This document shows positions 39,095-48,601 of a DNA stretch of 64,000 nucleotides, piece after piece (positions within the stretch are counted from its first letter, which is position 1; every line of letters begins with the position of its first letter). Source of the stretch: Phytomonas francai (Eukaryota > Euglenozoa > Kinetoplastea > Trypanosomatida > Trypanosomatidae); NCBI GenBank assembly GCA_001766655.1, contig MJCC01000007.1:726479-790478 (forward strand). Reading direction: 5' to 3'. The notes under the pieces are model-generated. The model was not told the origin of the DNA and did no database searches. It saw nothing but the letters and a program-made list of their open reading frames with translations. A program made the position numbers and the translations under genes.

Positions 39095-40837
39095 ATGCTA
39101 ACCAACTCTCCGCCTCCTTTGCCTAGCAGGACCCCAACTTATCATAATCAGTATCGCTCGGCCTTGGGCGTTACTGTTGCTTATCCGAAATTTTGGTCTA
39201 GAAATCACCCCATCGAGGACGACGGTCTCTGCCACCTGCTCTATCAATACCTGCAGAAGAGTGTCAAGGGTTGCGATGAAAATCTCTCGTCTATTCACCT
39301 GCCAGAGACGGTCGTGTTTGAACACAATTTCCCTCGTGCGTGGTACTACTATGACGAGGACAACAAGGCTATCAGTAAGCGACCCTCCCGTATGCTTGAT
39401 GTTCAAAGTATGTATCGCTTCTTTGGTGCCCCAATCAAACATGTAGACGTGGTTGCACAATTCTTTTACGCTACCGTGCCTGTCTCGGAAGCCTGGGATG
39501 CCATTCTATCACGCCGTGCAAAGGAACAGGGCGGCGCCTACCTTTCCGAAGGCCTAACATACGTCGAATTCTTCACAGCAGAGGGCCTCGAGGACTTCCT
39601 ACACAACCAGCATCGCAAGCCGGACGGAGTACTGCAGCGGTTTGTACTCCCAAAATGGGATGGATCCAGGAGGAAAAATAGTCAGATGCAGGTGTCGTGG
39701 TCCCCCCTCATGACGACGGTCTATAGACGAACCAACTATCATCGATTGGACGACCGTATGGTGCCCATCCCGGCTCGCTTGTCAACCTACGATGGGCCTG
39801 CATACTACAGCTATGAGTCCATGGTCGCCGATAACACGAAGGTCTTTTTGTCCGGTCTCTGTGAAGACATCGTGCGGCACTTCTACAGGGTTGAAAAAAG
39901 GCAAATCTCACGTATGGTGCTCTATTTTAAAGTTGATGAAAACAATAGGACATGCCTTCTTTGGTGCAACAGCATGCGGGTTCAGCCCGACAGCCTTAAC
40001 CCCAGCGCCCTGCGTGTACCGCCATCCCTTAACCAGTGCACGGAGGTCCTCAACAACGAGGGCAACACAGTCGCCAGGCTACAAGCCCGTCGACGTCGGC
40101 AAAAGCACCTGCTTGAGCTGGATTGTCATTTGTTTGAGGCTACACGGGATATCGAATTTGCCCTTAATATGGGCGCCTCGCACCGACGGCAAGCAAAGGT
40201 CCTAGGAATGGCTGGGATGGCGAACGCGACACCCAAGAAAGGTTCCAAAAGCCCCTGCTACGACCCGGGTCATCCTTTACATGAGGCTTTTGTAGCCATA
40301 TGGGATGAAAAGGACGCCCCCTTCGCCAAAGCCGTTAATGAGCACTTCAACGAGTCGGATTGTTTGAAACCAAGGTCGCCCAGATCGAATCCGGCATCTT
40401 TGATCCACGATTCCGCTATGGAAAGGGACTCCATCGATGAATCGGACCATACAATAATAGAGCCCAGAGAAGTGGTGTTGGAGGAGCTCATCGCGCTCGC
40501 CATGGATGCGTGGTATGCGGTGTACTCAACTACGCTTTCAACAACCACCGTGAATACTCCCACAACGCAGGTGGTCCTTGCCGAGCCGCTGGTCGGCGCT
40601 CTCCGCGGCGAGGAACTCCAGAAGCTGGTCGGGCTGATAGGTCTGCGGCCGGTAGCCGGGGCCGCTAACACGCAGGATTACGAGGTTTCCCCGCTTTTGG
40701 TGGATTCCGGGCGGAGGCTAGATCAACCCTCGCTGCAGGTCGAAACCGAGGTTATAGACTTTTTCAAGGCCTTGTTCGAGCACCGCGGTGAGGAAATCAC
40801 GCAGTTTTGTATGAACCAATACAGTGAGCAGTTCTAG
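39095..40837 (+). CDS. Conserved-looking protein of unknown function
   Basis: I do not recognise a named family. The 580-residue protein has no signal peptide, membrane span or obvious repeat and has even, globular composition. An N-terminal region (about 20-150) contains FWSRNHPIEDDGLCHLLYQYLQ. A central region (about 165-320) is rich in aromatic and charged residues, with LPKWDGSRRKNSQMQVSWSP, TNYHRLDDR and MVLYFKVDENNRTCLLWC. This core has the look of a protein conserved across flagellated protists, but I cannot name it. A region of about 430-470 is Ser/Glu/Asp-rich and probably disordered. The last 100 residues are helical. A cytoskeletal or flagellar role would be a guess. Coding status is firm: a single long frame with normal codon use. 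Confidence 0.8.
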   Translation: MLTNSPPPLPSRTPTYHNQYRSALGVTVAYPKFWSRNHPIEDDGLCHLLYQYLQKSVKGCDENLSSIHLPETVVFEHNFPRAWYYYDEDNKAISKRPSRMLDVQSMYRFFGAPIKHVDVVAQFFYATVPVSEAWDAILSRRAKEQGGAYLSEGLTYVEFFTAEGLEDFLHNQHRKPDGVLQRFVLPKWDGSRRKNSQMQVSWSPLMTTVYRRTNYHRLDDRMVPIPARLSTYDGPAYYSYESMVADNTKVFLSGLCEDIVRHFYRVEKRQISRMVLYFKVDENNRTCLLWCNSMRVQPDSLNPSALRVPPSLNQCTEVLNNEGNTVARLQARRRRQKHLLELDCHLFEATRDIEFALNMGASHRRQAKVLGMAGMANATPKKGSKSPCYDPGHPLHEAFVAIWDEKDAPFAKAVNEHFNESDCLKPRSPRSNPASLIHDSAMERDSIDESDHTIIEPREVVLEELIALAMDAWYAVYSTTLSTTTVNTPTTQVVLAEPLVGALRGEELQKLVGLIGLRPVAGAANTQDYEVSPLLVDSGRRLDQPSLQVETEVIDFFKALFEHRGEEITQFCMNQYSEQF

Positions 40838-41354
40838 CGTAAATGAAATAGAGCAGGGTGACGGCGAGGAGATTAAAAAAATATTGATCTGAAGCATTTT
40901 CGTATAGTAGAAACTTGATACTATTCTCCCTTTTTCTGTTGTTGCTGACGCTGTATGGAAGGATGCATTGTGGAAAGCTGCTGCAACCAGCAACGATAAG
41001 CTAAGAAACCATAAGGAGTATGTAAGTTCGCGGGCAGAACCACAAATTCCTGTATATTTTTTAGATATATATGTTTATAGCTACAGAGAGCATTGTAGAT
41101 TCTACTTTTTCGCAGAATCTAGAGATTTTTTGCGAGATATACAAAACATATGCATTTTGAATTAAGATGAGACCTTTCGATTCACCGCGAAAGTTTGGTA
41201 GTAAATGTTGCCCATGGTATGGAGAACAGGTGGTGCTCCTGCGGATAGTGAGCTTTTTCCTCCTCAGGTGTGTAGGATTGTGGTAAAGGGAACATACAAT
41301 ACTTGGTTTAGTTTTAGAAAAAAAAAAAGGGGGGGGGGCACTATATGTAGGAAA
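40838..41354. other. Intergenic spacer with A10/G9 homopolymers
   Basis: AT-rich. A run of about 10 A and then about 9 G lies at 41319-41338, just before the next start; such runs are error-prone in sequencing. An open frame from an earlier ATG (41205) crosses it, see next entry. Confidence 0.55.
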
Positions 41355-43169
41355 ATGTACACCAAAAAGGCCTTTCTGCAATGGAGCTTAGGGCTAATGT
41401 TTCTATGCGTCGGTCTGTGGTCCCTAGGTCCTATGCTTTCCGTGACGTTTTGGTCTTCCAGCACCGGCTTTTTAGGCATCAATGGAGTCTGGGAAAACCA
41501 ACTCAATGTCTCCTCGAATGTATTTCCCTCTGTGGGCCTGTGGACAGGAAACGAGGTTTTAAATAGCACCCAAGTCGCCTTTTTTTACAGCAATGAGTCT
41601 GTACGATATCAAACAGTGGCAGGAAGTACTAGCAAGAACCCCTGCGATGCTAAATCCTCTTCTGAGGAGTGCTTTGTATGGTCAACGCGAAACACCACTG
41701 CGATGCCGCTCCAGGGAAATATCGTTATTTTGCCCAACGCGCATGAACTTGGTGGCATTCACTATCAGTACTGGAATATTCTGGTGCATGACGGCACCAC
41801 GGTGAGCGGCGAGAAGACGAAGTTCGTCCTCAGAGGAGCCTGGGATAATCTATCCTCCACAGAGGAGAGGTGGGTGGCGATCGGCTATAGTATGCGGGAT
41901 ATGAAGATGCGAAACTTCCAAGCGCAGGCCGAAGCAAACGACGACGCTCTGTATTATCGTCTGGCAGCGAAGTACCTCCAAGGCAATCTTACCAGTGTGG
42001 AGTCCGCCAAGTTGTTCAGCAAAGTCTACGAGATCGAGCAAAAGCAACAGCACACCACCAATAACACCGGGAAGAGGGATAATGATACGGATAAAAGCAA
42101 GATCACTTACGAGGACATCATTAGCCCCTTCTGTGTGTGGCTTGGTGAGATTATTTTCAGGGATTCGAACGGTACGGTAGGACATATGTGGTCGACCTGC
42201 GGTGATGCAGTGAGCTGGTCGTCAAGCGTACAAGGCTTCCGCGCGTGGTCGCGGCTCACGAATTGGTATGGGATCGGGCTCCTTTTCCTGCAGGCGCTCC
42301 CAATGCTATGGGGATGCTGGCATCAACTGCAGTGGATCCGACACTCCCGCACCCACACGCTTCGGGTAAGCCTCCTCCAGATGTTACTCCTTCTTTTCTG
42401 GACATCCTTCTATGGCAAGGCGATCCAAAGGTTCTCCATGTACACCCCGTTATTGGGGAAACTCTTGAGCCTTATCGAGATCTTCTCCTTGTTCAACCAG
42501 ATCATGATATGGAGCCTGATCAGTAAAACCTATCAAGAGCACATGAACTCCCTGAACCGCATCCCCAACGAATTAGATAATGGTCTATTTCAGGCCCTGA
42601 TTATCATTCAGACCGGCCTCATATCATGGGATCTGTTATCAGATTACCTGACGAGCGCGTATTTTTTAGCCCCCTCGCTGGGGCTTTTCTGGTTTCCGCA
42701 GGTCGTTCATTTCTTCACCTCGAACGGCTGGGCCGGGCTGACGGTGCCGTTTATTCTCGGCAGCGCCTCGCATGCCTTTACCCCGATGCTTCTTCTTCTT
42801 GTATGGGCCCCGACGCCATGGACGCTGCCGGAAGGGGCGTGGATGCGGATTTTGCTGGGAATGCTGGTGTTTTCTCTGGAGTCCGCGATGCTGGTCACTC
42901 TGCGGTGGAAGGCGAATAGCTATATTCTACCACATTGGCTGGCGCCCTGGCGGCATCGGTACGTCGTTTCGCTTGAAGTTCAGAACACCGCTTTGCGAGA
43001 GAATCCTCTCTGCCCGATTTGCCGAAATAACCTCCGTGAAGGGTGGGATGAATCGGATGAGCTGTGGCGTACGCCGTGTAATCACTTCTTTCATAAGTCG
43101 TGCTTACAGCGATGGATGGATGAGAGCCACAATTGCCCACTATGCCGGCGGTTCTTACCGGAACCGTAA
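41355..43169 (+). CDS. Multi-pass membrane RING-H2 E3 ubiquitin ligase, Tul1/DSC1-like
   Basis: Family role: Golgi/endosome membrane quality-control ligase (yeast Tul1, fungal Dsc1, plant FLY1). The 604-residue protein starts with a basic stretch and a hydrophobic signal/anchor (about 4-30). A lumenal domain of about 270 residues follows, with several N-x-S/T sites and GNIVILPNAHEL-type beta segments. About seven membrane spans lie between 300 and 530. The C-terminal RING-H2 has all eight ligands: Cys553, Cys556, Cys575, His577, His580, Cys583, Cys594, Cys597. The segment LFWFPQVVHFFTSNGWAGLT followed by FILGSASHAF resembles the FW-x-PQI motif of Tul1. The ATG at 41355 was chosen; the earlier in-frame ATG at 41205 adds 50 poorly protein-like residues across homopolymers and would hide the signal sequence. 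Confidence 0.82.
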   Translation: MYTKKAFLQWSLGLMFLCVGLWSLGPMLSVTFWSSSTGFLGINGVWENQLNVSSNVFPSVGLWTGNEVLNSTQVAFFYSNESVRYQTVAGSTSKNPCDAKSSSEECFVWSTRNTTAMPLQGNIVILPNAHELGGIHYQYWNILVHDGTTVSGEKTKFVLRGAWDNLSSTEERWVAIGYSMRDMKMRNFQAQAEANDDALYYRLAAKYLQGNLTSVESAKLFSKVYEIEQKQQHTTNNTGKRDNDTDKSKITYEDIISPFCVWLGEIIFRDSNGTVGHMWSTCGDAVSWSSSVQGFRAWSRLTNWYGIGLLFLQALPMLWGCWHQLQWIRHSRTHTLRVSLLQMLLLLFWTSFYGKAIQRFSMYTPLLGKLLSLIEIFSLFNQIMIWSLISKTYQEHMNSLNRIPNELDNGLFQALIIIQTGLISWDLLSDYLTSAYFLAPSLGLFWFPQVVHFFTSNGWAGLTVPFILGSASHAFTPMLLLLVWAPTPWTLPEGAWMRILLGMLVFSLESAMLVTLRWKANSYILPHWLAPWRHRYVVSLEVQNTALRENPLCPICRNNLREGWDESDELWRTPCNHFFHKSCLQRWMDESHNCPLCRRFLPEP

Positions 43170-43546
43170 AACATTGGCAGAAAAAAGGAAGAGAAAACTC
43201 AAGATATTTCTCGTATAAAACCCCTGTAGATCAGTGGCAATTATGAATTAATGCACTTTTTGTTGTTCGATAAGCATCGGGTTTATATTTGCTTCTTTTA
43301 TGTCCATGCTTTTGGTTGTACCATACTGAAATGATACCTTTAAAAGAGGAAAAAATACGAATCGTCTTCATTTTCTGCTTCTATTATTGTGAAGGTTGCT
43401 GTAGCGTAAAACGAGAAGCCTGTTGAGACAGGTTTAGGTAATCATTTTCTCTCTATTTCACTTTTTGTTTCTTGCAATCCCTTTTGGTATGATTTACACT
43501 ACATTAATCGAAACTCTGGACGCCTACTCCGCTCTTTCTATTTCTT

Positions 43547-43578
<32 letters not shown>

Positions 43579-43667
43579 CGTATATTACAAATCAAAAAAA
43601 AAAACAGGAAACTTTTAGTGTAGTGAAAAAAAGAAAGGGTTACTATCGTTATCTTATATAGCCTGTG
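43170..43667. other. Intergenic spacer with (TA)n
   Basis: AT-rich; (TA)10 at 43547-43566, about 100 bases before the next ATG. T/C-rich stretch at 43446-43486. No gene. Confidence 0.6.
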
Positions 43668-44738
43668 ATGAACCAAAGCGTTGGTATCGGATATAGGCAT
43701 AACTTGGGGTATAAAACCAATACCCCATACACCGAACCCCTAGAACGTCAACAAGGCTATACCAAGCCAGATTTGACAGCCCCACAGCATTTTTTAGTTA
43801 TTATCGGTAGCGCCCTCGCTGCGGCCTGTGCGCAACGCCCGATTCACCAACTCGAGAAGTTTTACTTTCTCTCCGATGTTCCCGGTGAAAGTAGCCGGAT
43901 CGGAGTATCCGAGAAGCAGGCGGAGTTCCTCCGAGCGCTTTTCCATACACGTTGGTGGGCTGGTCCGCCTCTATGGCGTGGTACACTCAGTGGGGCCTTT
44001 AGTTTGGGGGTTTTTATCTACCTAAGAAACCGATTTCAGATGGAAAGAAAAAAATCCATCTACGGGTTTACCGCTGGAGCAGCAACAGGAATAGTTTACG
44101 CGGTGGCTTGTCATCCATATGATGTTCTGCGTGCGACCGCGGAGGCTCCAAACGGGCCTAAAAACTTTAGCGGGCCCATGGATGTTTTGTGGACAGCTTT
44201 AACCAAAAAAAGGTCGGTTTTGTTAGGTCTTTATCGTGGTTTTTCTACCATGGCGCCCGCTTACGCCATGCAGTATGGGGTGCAGTTCGGTTTGTATAAT
44301 TACCTTTGCTACGATATTTACCGCGGCCCTCTTGCGCTTTTCTTTTATTGTCATTTAGCCGCCTTTTCGGGGCAGGTGGTACTCTTCCCTTTTTTGCGTC
44401 TTCGCCAACAACTCCAAGTCGTGAATTCCCGAGTGCAGTTAAAGCGTTTAGGTTATCGCTTTCTTATTCGCGAGATACATCGGCGTTATGGCCTTTCAAA
44501 GGTCTACGACGGTTTCTTTTCCTCGAAGCCGATACTCAATGCAATTCCCCCCGCCTTGCTCCTGATGTTTTACGATGTGTCCTCAAGACGGTATACCGAA
44601 TACCTGAATCCGGAAAAAAAAACGCGAGCAAATCCCTCCCAAATGCTCGGCTCGGTACGGCTGCCCTCTTACGTAACCTCGCCCAAACCTTATGAATTCG
44701 AGAACTCTTCCCCTTTGGCCGTGCAATTAAAAGGCTAA
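43668..44738 (+). CDS. Divergent mitochondrial carrier (SLC25) family protein
   Basis: Probable inner-membrane carrier of the mitochondrion; substrate unknown. The 356-residue protein has the three-repeat plan of the family but only the second repeat keeps the signature: HPYDVLR (149-155) gives P-x-D-x-x-R, followed by LGLYRGFSTMAP and a hydrophobic helix. Repeat 1 shows RPIHQLEKFYF (57-67), without the acidic residue. Repeat 3 shows FPFLRLRQQLQ (240-250), also without it. The salt-bridge network is therefore incomplete, as in atypical carriers. A polar N-terminal extension of about 38 residues and a C-terminal tail of about 30 residues flank the fold. The frame runs from a GTG one codon upstream; the ATG at 43668 was used. 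Confidence 0.8.
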   Translation: MNQSVGIGYRHNLGYKTNTPYTEPLERQQGYTKPDLTAPQHFLVIIGSALAAACAQRPIHQLEKFYFLSDVPGESSRIGVSEKQAEFLRALFHTRWWAGPPLWRGTLSGAFSLGVFIYLRNRFQMERKKSIYGFTAGAATGIVYAVACHPYDVLRATAEAPNGPKNFSGPMDVLWTALTKKRSVLLGLYRGFSTMAPAYAMQYGVQFGLYNYLCYDIYRGPLALFFYCHLAAFSGQVVLFPFLRLRQQLQVVNSRVQLKRLGYRFLIREIHRRYGLSKVYDGFFSSKPILNAIPPALLLMFYDVSSRRYTEYLNPEKKTRANPSQMLGSVRLPSYVTSPKPYEFENSSPLAVQLKG

Positions 44739-45314
44739 GCATCCCTGGAAGCAAGCAAATACTTGAGAAGACAATGTTGATTCTTTTGGTAGTAGCCAGG
44801 GCGCATCACTCGGTGCTTGCGCCTATTTAGTAGATTTAGATTGACGTAGAGCGTTTTTGTGTTTAGTTGTTGAATTGCTGCTCATGATTCACAATCATGC
44901 GGCATTTATTGCACTTACTCTACCATCAGCTTAACCTTTCTGCGTCTATGCGGGCGTGGATGTGATTAGCCATCCTGGATGTTTCACTTCTTTTCGCTAT
45001 AGTATAAATTTCCAATTTTAATCTTTACCCGTCTATTTTGCTTCTTGTTTTTCAAAAATTCCCATTCATGAAGGGGAAGACATTTTTCCTTTTCTTTAGC
45101 TGGCCAAGGGAGTTGGGCGTGTTTATCTACTGTAAACCCCACCGCACTTTTATTTTTGGGGTTCTACAATAGTGAGGCAATCCCCTAGGACCCCATCAAA
45201 GAAAAAAGTGCATACATGGATATATACGGACAATAACACCAAGGCAAACCGTATATATCCATCCACACACGTAGATATATATATATATATATGGATGTGT
45301 ATATGTAATCGATC
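44739..45314. other. Intergenic spacer with (TA)n
   Basis: AT-rich; (TA)9 at 45275-45292, about 22 bases before the next ATG. A T-rich pyrimidine stretch at 45031-45053 is a possible splicing signal. No gene. Confidence 0.6.
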
Positions 45315-46241
45315 ATGAACTTCATTCAGAACGCGCTGTCGGAGTACAAGACCCGTCTCGAGGTCTCGCGTGCGGTGAGGCAGGCCGTGCGTCAGCGCGA
45401 CCCGGGCCCGCGCTGGTGCGTCGCGGATCTGGCGGACCGGCAGCCCGCGGCCGTCCTCGACGCCCTCCTCGCGAGCCTCTCGTCGGGGAAGGCCGAGGCC
45501 GCGACGGGCGCCCTTCTCCTCCTCGAGCACCTCGTCGCGGTCTGCAACTTCGGCTTCCACCGCGCCCTCGCGCGCGGCGGGGCCCTGCAGGAGCGGCTGC
45601 TCGCCCTCGCCCTGCGCCGCGCCGAGGACGCGCCGCGGCGGGCCGCCCAGCGACTCGCCCGGCTCACCCTCCTCGAGTACTCGCGGGTCTTCGCCGACGA
45701 GGCCGAGCTCCGCGGGCTCGCCGAGCTCCGCGGCGCCTTCGAGGCCAGGGCGGGGAAGAGCCTGCTGCGCTGCCTCAACGTCCAGCGGCGCCGCGTCGGC
45801 TTCCGCGAGGTCGGCCCCGCGGACGTCATGCTGCTGAGCCCGGACGAAGGGGAAGGGGAAGGGGAGGGCGAGGGGAGGGGGAGGGGGAAGGGGGGGGTGC
45901 GGGAGCTCGCGCCGCTGCGCTTTAGCGCGGCCGAGGTGTCGCCCTGCGGGGTCTGCGGGTACCTGAACGCGCCCTCGGGCACGCGGTGCGCGGCCTGCGA
46001 GACGGTGCGGCAGCACCCAGCCCCCGCCGCGAGCTCGCGGGGCGGGGAGAAGGAGGGGGAGACAAGCGCACGGGACGGCGAGGAGGCATCGGGAACCGAG
46101 GGAGAAGCCTCGCAGAACGCGGCTTCGTCGATGGTGGAATCGGATAGTCAGGGGGATCGGAGTCCGAAGGAGAAGGATCCTGATCTAATGAATGAAACTG
46201 GTGATAAATTGTCATCGGAGTTGCAAAAAGAAACAAAATAG
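45315..46241 (+). CDS. VHS/ENTH-like helical domain protein with RanBP2-type zinc finger
   Basis: Unnamed. The 308-residue protein begins with an all-helical region (about 1-165) whose spacing of Leu/Ala helices (VRQAVRQRD, LEHLVAVCNFGFHRALA, LARLTLLEYSRVF) resembles a VHS/ENTH superhelix, found in vesicle-trafficking adaptors; this is a fold guess. A Gly-Glu/Gly-Arg microsatellite tract follows (about 177-193). A RanBP2-type finger comes next: Cys211-x2-Cys214, Asn218, Cys225-x2-Cys228 (CGVCGYLNAPSGTRCAAC), which typically binds ubiquitin or single-stranded RNA. The tail of about 80 residues is Glu/Ser-rich and disordered. Almost all of the gene to about 46060 is very GC-rich, with G/C at nearly every third position, unlike both neighbours. 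The minus-strand open frames across it are by-products of that composition. Confidence 0.72.
   Translation: MNFIQNALSEYKTRLEVSRAVRQAVRQRDPGPRWCVADLADRQPAAVLDALLASLSSGKAEAATGALLLLEHLVAVCNFGFHRALARGGALQERLLALALRRAEDAPRRAAQRLARLTLLEYSRVFADEAELRGLAELRGAFEARAGKSLLRCLNVQRRRVGFREVGPADVMLLSPDEGEGEGEGEGRGRGKGGVRELAPLRFSAAEVSPCGVCGYLNAPSGTRCAACETVRQHPAPAASSRGGEKEGETSARDGEEASGTEGEASQNAASSMVESDSQGDRSPKEKDPDLMNETGDKLSSELQKETK
45846..45897 (+). repeat. Coding purine microsatellite (Gly-Glu/Gly-Arg)
   Basis: G/A-only stretch, imperfect repeats of GGGGAA/GGGGAG, read as alternating Gly and Glu, Arg or Lys inside the VHS-like gene. Confidence 0.85.
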
Positions 46242-47047
46242 AGTAACATTTAGTGTTCGTATTCGGGGGGAGGGGGCCGATAGAGTGCACCGCGCTGAGT
46301 TGTGTTTTTTTTTTAAGGATTAGGGGTGGACTAATGAAATGCGAAATAATGCAAAGTCTCTTCGGAAGGTTTATATAAACATTCAAAGCTCGCTCTTCTA
46401 TGTTTCATTGTATAAGCTACTTATACAACAAAGGGGTATGCACTTCGTGTATTTAAAAAAAATGGGATCCTAAATTTCTACCAGCACAGCACTGTTCTAG
46501 ATAAAAAATTTCAATATGATTGATCGGTTTCTGTTCAGAAATGGCATTCTAGTTTGCACCTCTTGGAATAATAAATGGAAAAGTTTCTCAAAAAGCTCGC
46601 TTCATATTACTTTATACGGTTCTCGAGGATGTTTCTCATTTCGTAGAATTGAGATTTTCGTCTGAATTTTTTGCGATGCTTCTTTGTCTCACATTTTTTC
46701 TGTTCGTTATCTAAAAGAAAGGAAATGGGAAAACGAAACGTAGGTACTTTTTCCTTTAATTGCTATCTTGCATAGTACGTTTTATGTGTTTTAAAAGATA
46801 AGCCTCGCGTCTTTTTTCCTCTTTATCATTTTTTGGAGGTTCGCGTTTCTAAATCGGCGTCCTCTTTTTCCGTGTTATCCCTGTAATGAGTCCAAAAAGA
46901 AGAAGCACACGTGTATAACGAAATCATAAAGGCTTCCTCCCATCACATTTTTTTTATTTACTATTATTATATTAGAAAGTGAGAGCGCGCGCGCGAGGAA
47001 TTAGTTAGCTTTCCTTTATTTTGTTTAGTGAGAGTTTTACGAAGGAG
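46242..47047. other. Intergenic spacer
   Basis: AT-rich with T-runs (46303-46313, 46811-46833) and a (GC)n run at 46985-46995. The splice signal for Dim1 is listed separately. No gene. Confidence 0.55.
47009..47028 (+). promoter_or_regulatory. Probable spliced-leader acceptor for Dim1
   Basis: Tract ctttcctttattttgttt followed by AG at 47027-47028, 19 bases before the ATG at 47048. It excludes the TTG at 47021 as a start because that codon would be removed. Confidence 0.55.
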
Positions 47048-48106
47048 ATGCCCAAGGCCCCTCGCGCCGTCCCCATGGGCGTCATCTCTGCCGAGCCGGT
47101 TCAATCCTCTTCGTGCAAACTGAAATTCGCGACCAAAGTGACTGTTTTAGGAAAAAGCGTACCACAAGGGCACAAAGAAAAAGAAAGGAATAAGAGAAGC
47201 AAAAAAGATGCTGTGGGCTCCAAAACTGGCGGTGGGCAGTCTGGAATGGTCTTTAACAAGGGATTTGGGCAGCATATTCTCAAAAACCCGCTCGTCATCG
47301 CGGCGATAGCGGAGAAAGCGGCGATTAAACCAACGGATATCGTAGTGGAGATCGGACCGGGTACGGGGAACCTCACGGAAAAGCTTTTGCAGTGCGCAAA
47401 ACGAGTCATTGCGTTCGAAATCGATCCCCGTATGGTGGCAGAGCTACATAAACGCTTTCAGGGCACCTCGCTCGCATCGAAATTGCAGATCATTCGTGGG
47501 AATTGCCTCGAGCAGGAGTTTCCGTATTTTGATAAGTGCGTCGCGAACGTCCCGTACGCGATTTCGTCGGCATTGATCTTTAAATTATTAAAAAATCCGA
47601 CTTTTAAGTGCGCAGTACTGATGTTCCAGCGGGAGTTTGCCCTTCGAGTGTGCGCACAGCCCGGTTCAGAGGCTTATTGTCGTCTTTCTGTTAACGCGCA
47701 GCTCCTCGCGCGTTGTTCACATATGATGAAAATTAGCAAAAATAGCTTTAATCCTCCTCCAAAAGTAGAATCAAGCGTGATTCGTATCGATCCCAAGCAC
47801 CCGAAACCGGATGTCGACTTCGAGGAATGGGATGGCATGGTGAAGATGATATTTAACCGGAAAAACAAAAAAGTAGCGTCCATATTCCGCACTAAAACAG
47901 CAATTCAAACCCTCTATGAAAAATACATTAGCTATCAGAAGATGCAAGGACAATCAGAAGGGGATGTGAGCCTGGAAACGTTTAAGGCGCTCCTTGATAG
48001 CGTCCTTGCTAATCCGCTTTTTGAACAGCGCGGGCGTCTGCTCGACGAGGAGGCGCTCATGACACTTCTAGGGCATTTTACTCGGAATGGAATCCACTTT
48101 ATTTAA
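47048..48106 (+). CDS. DIM1: rRNA adenine dimethyltransferase (Dim1/KsgA family)
   Basis: Makes the two N6-dimethyladenosines near the 3' end of small-subunit rRNA using S-adenosylmethionine. The 352-residue protein has a basic N-terminal extension of about 65 residues (KEKERNKRSKKD), fitting nucleolar location. The methyltransferase follows: FGQHILKNP (73-81), the SAM loop EIGPGTGNLT (101-110), FEIDPRM (123-129) and the catalytic NVPY at 167-170 (canonical N-L-P-Y). The C-terminal helical domain (about 255-345) is intact. The start MVFNKGFGQHILKN resembles cytosolic Dim1 more than mitochondrial TFB1M. The gene ends directly in a (GA)n tract. Confidence 0.93.
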   Translation: MPKAPRAVPMGVISAEPVQSSSCKLKFATKVTVLGKSVPQGHKEKERNKRSKKDAVGSKTGGGQSGMVFNKGFGQHILKNPLVIAAIAEKAAIKPTDIVVEIGPGTGNLTEKLLQCAKRVIAFEIDPRMVAELHKRFQGTSLASKLQIIRGNCLEQEFPYFDKCVANVPYAISSALIFKLLKNPTFKCAVLMFQREFALRVCAQPGSEAYCRLSVNAQLLARCSHMMKISKNSFNPPPKVESSVIRIDPKHPKPDVDFEEWDGMVKMIFNRKNKKVASIFRTKTAIQTLYEKYISYQKMQGQSEGDVSLETFKALLDSVLANPLFEQRGRLLDEEALMTLLGHFTRNGIHFI

Positions 48107-48551
48107 TAGAGAGAGAGAGAGAGAGAGAGAGAAACGGATATCAAAATGGGGGAAGGATGGGCTCTTTGGAATTTCAATATGTCCGCTCTTGGGGGTATAT
48201 CTTGAGGTTCATCCTTTCATTAGAGAGGGTGAAAGTGCTATGTGTTCAACAACCTCTTGGTTGGGGTACTTGGTAGTATCATGCGGATCCTGTTTCTACT
48301 TGCGTTCGTATTTAATCTTTTTGCCTGATGGCAGAAACTACGATAATGCTCACCGCGCCAAACGTTTAATGCTGTATTCAAGTAAAAAATACTTAAATGG
48401 TAAATCGAATAAAAATAAAAGAATAATTTCTCAAAATGTCAGCTAAGGCGCTTGTTGGCCAATGGAGAGAAGGCAGCATTGGAACATACTGTTAAGGTGC
48501 ATATTCCATTATTTCACTTTATCTCTTTCTCATTTTATTATGAATTTTATG

Positions 48552-48601
<50 letters not shown>

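Noticed and set aside
41205..41354. 50-residue N-terminal extension of the Tul1-like ligase from an earlier ATG
   Set aside because: Crosses A and G homopolymers, reads poorly as protein and would place the signal sequence internally.
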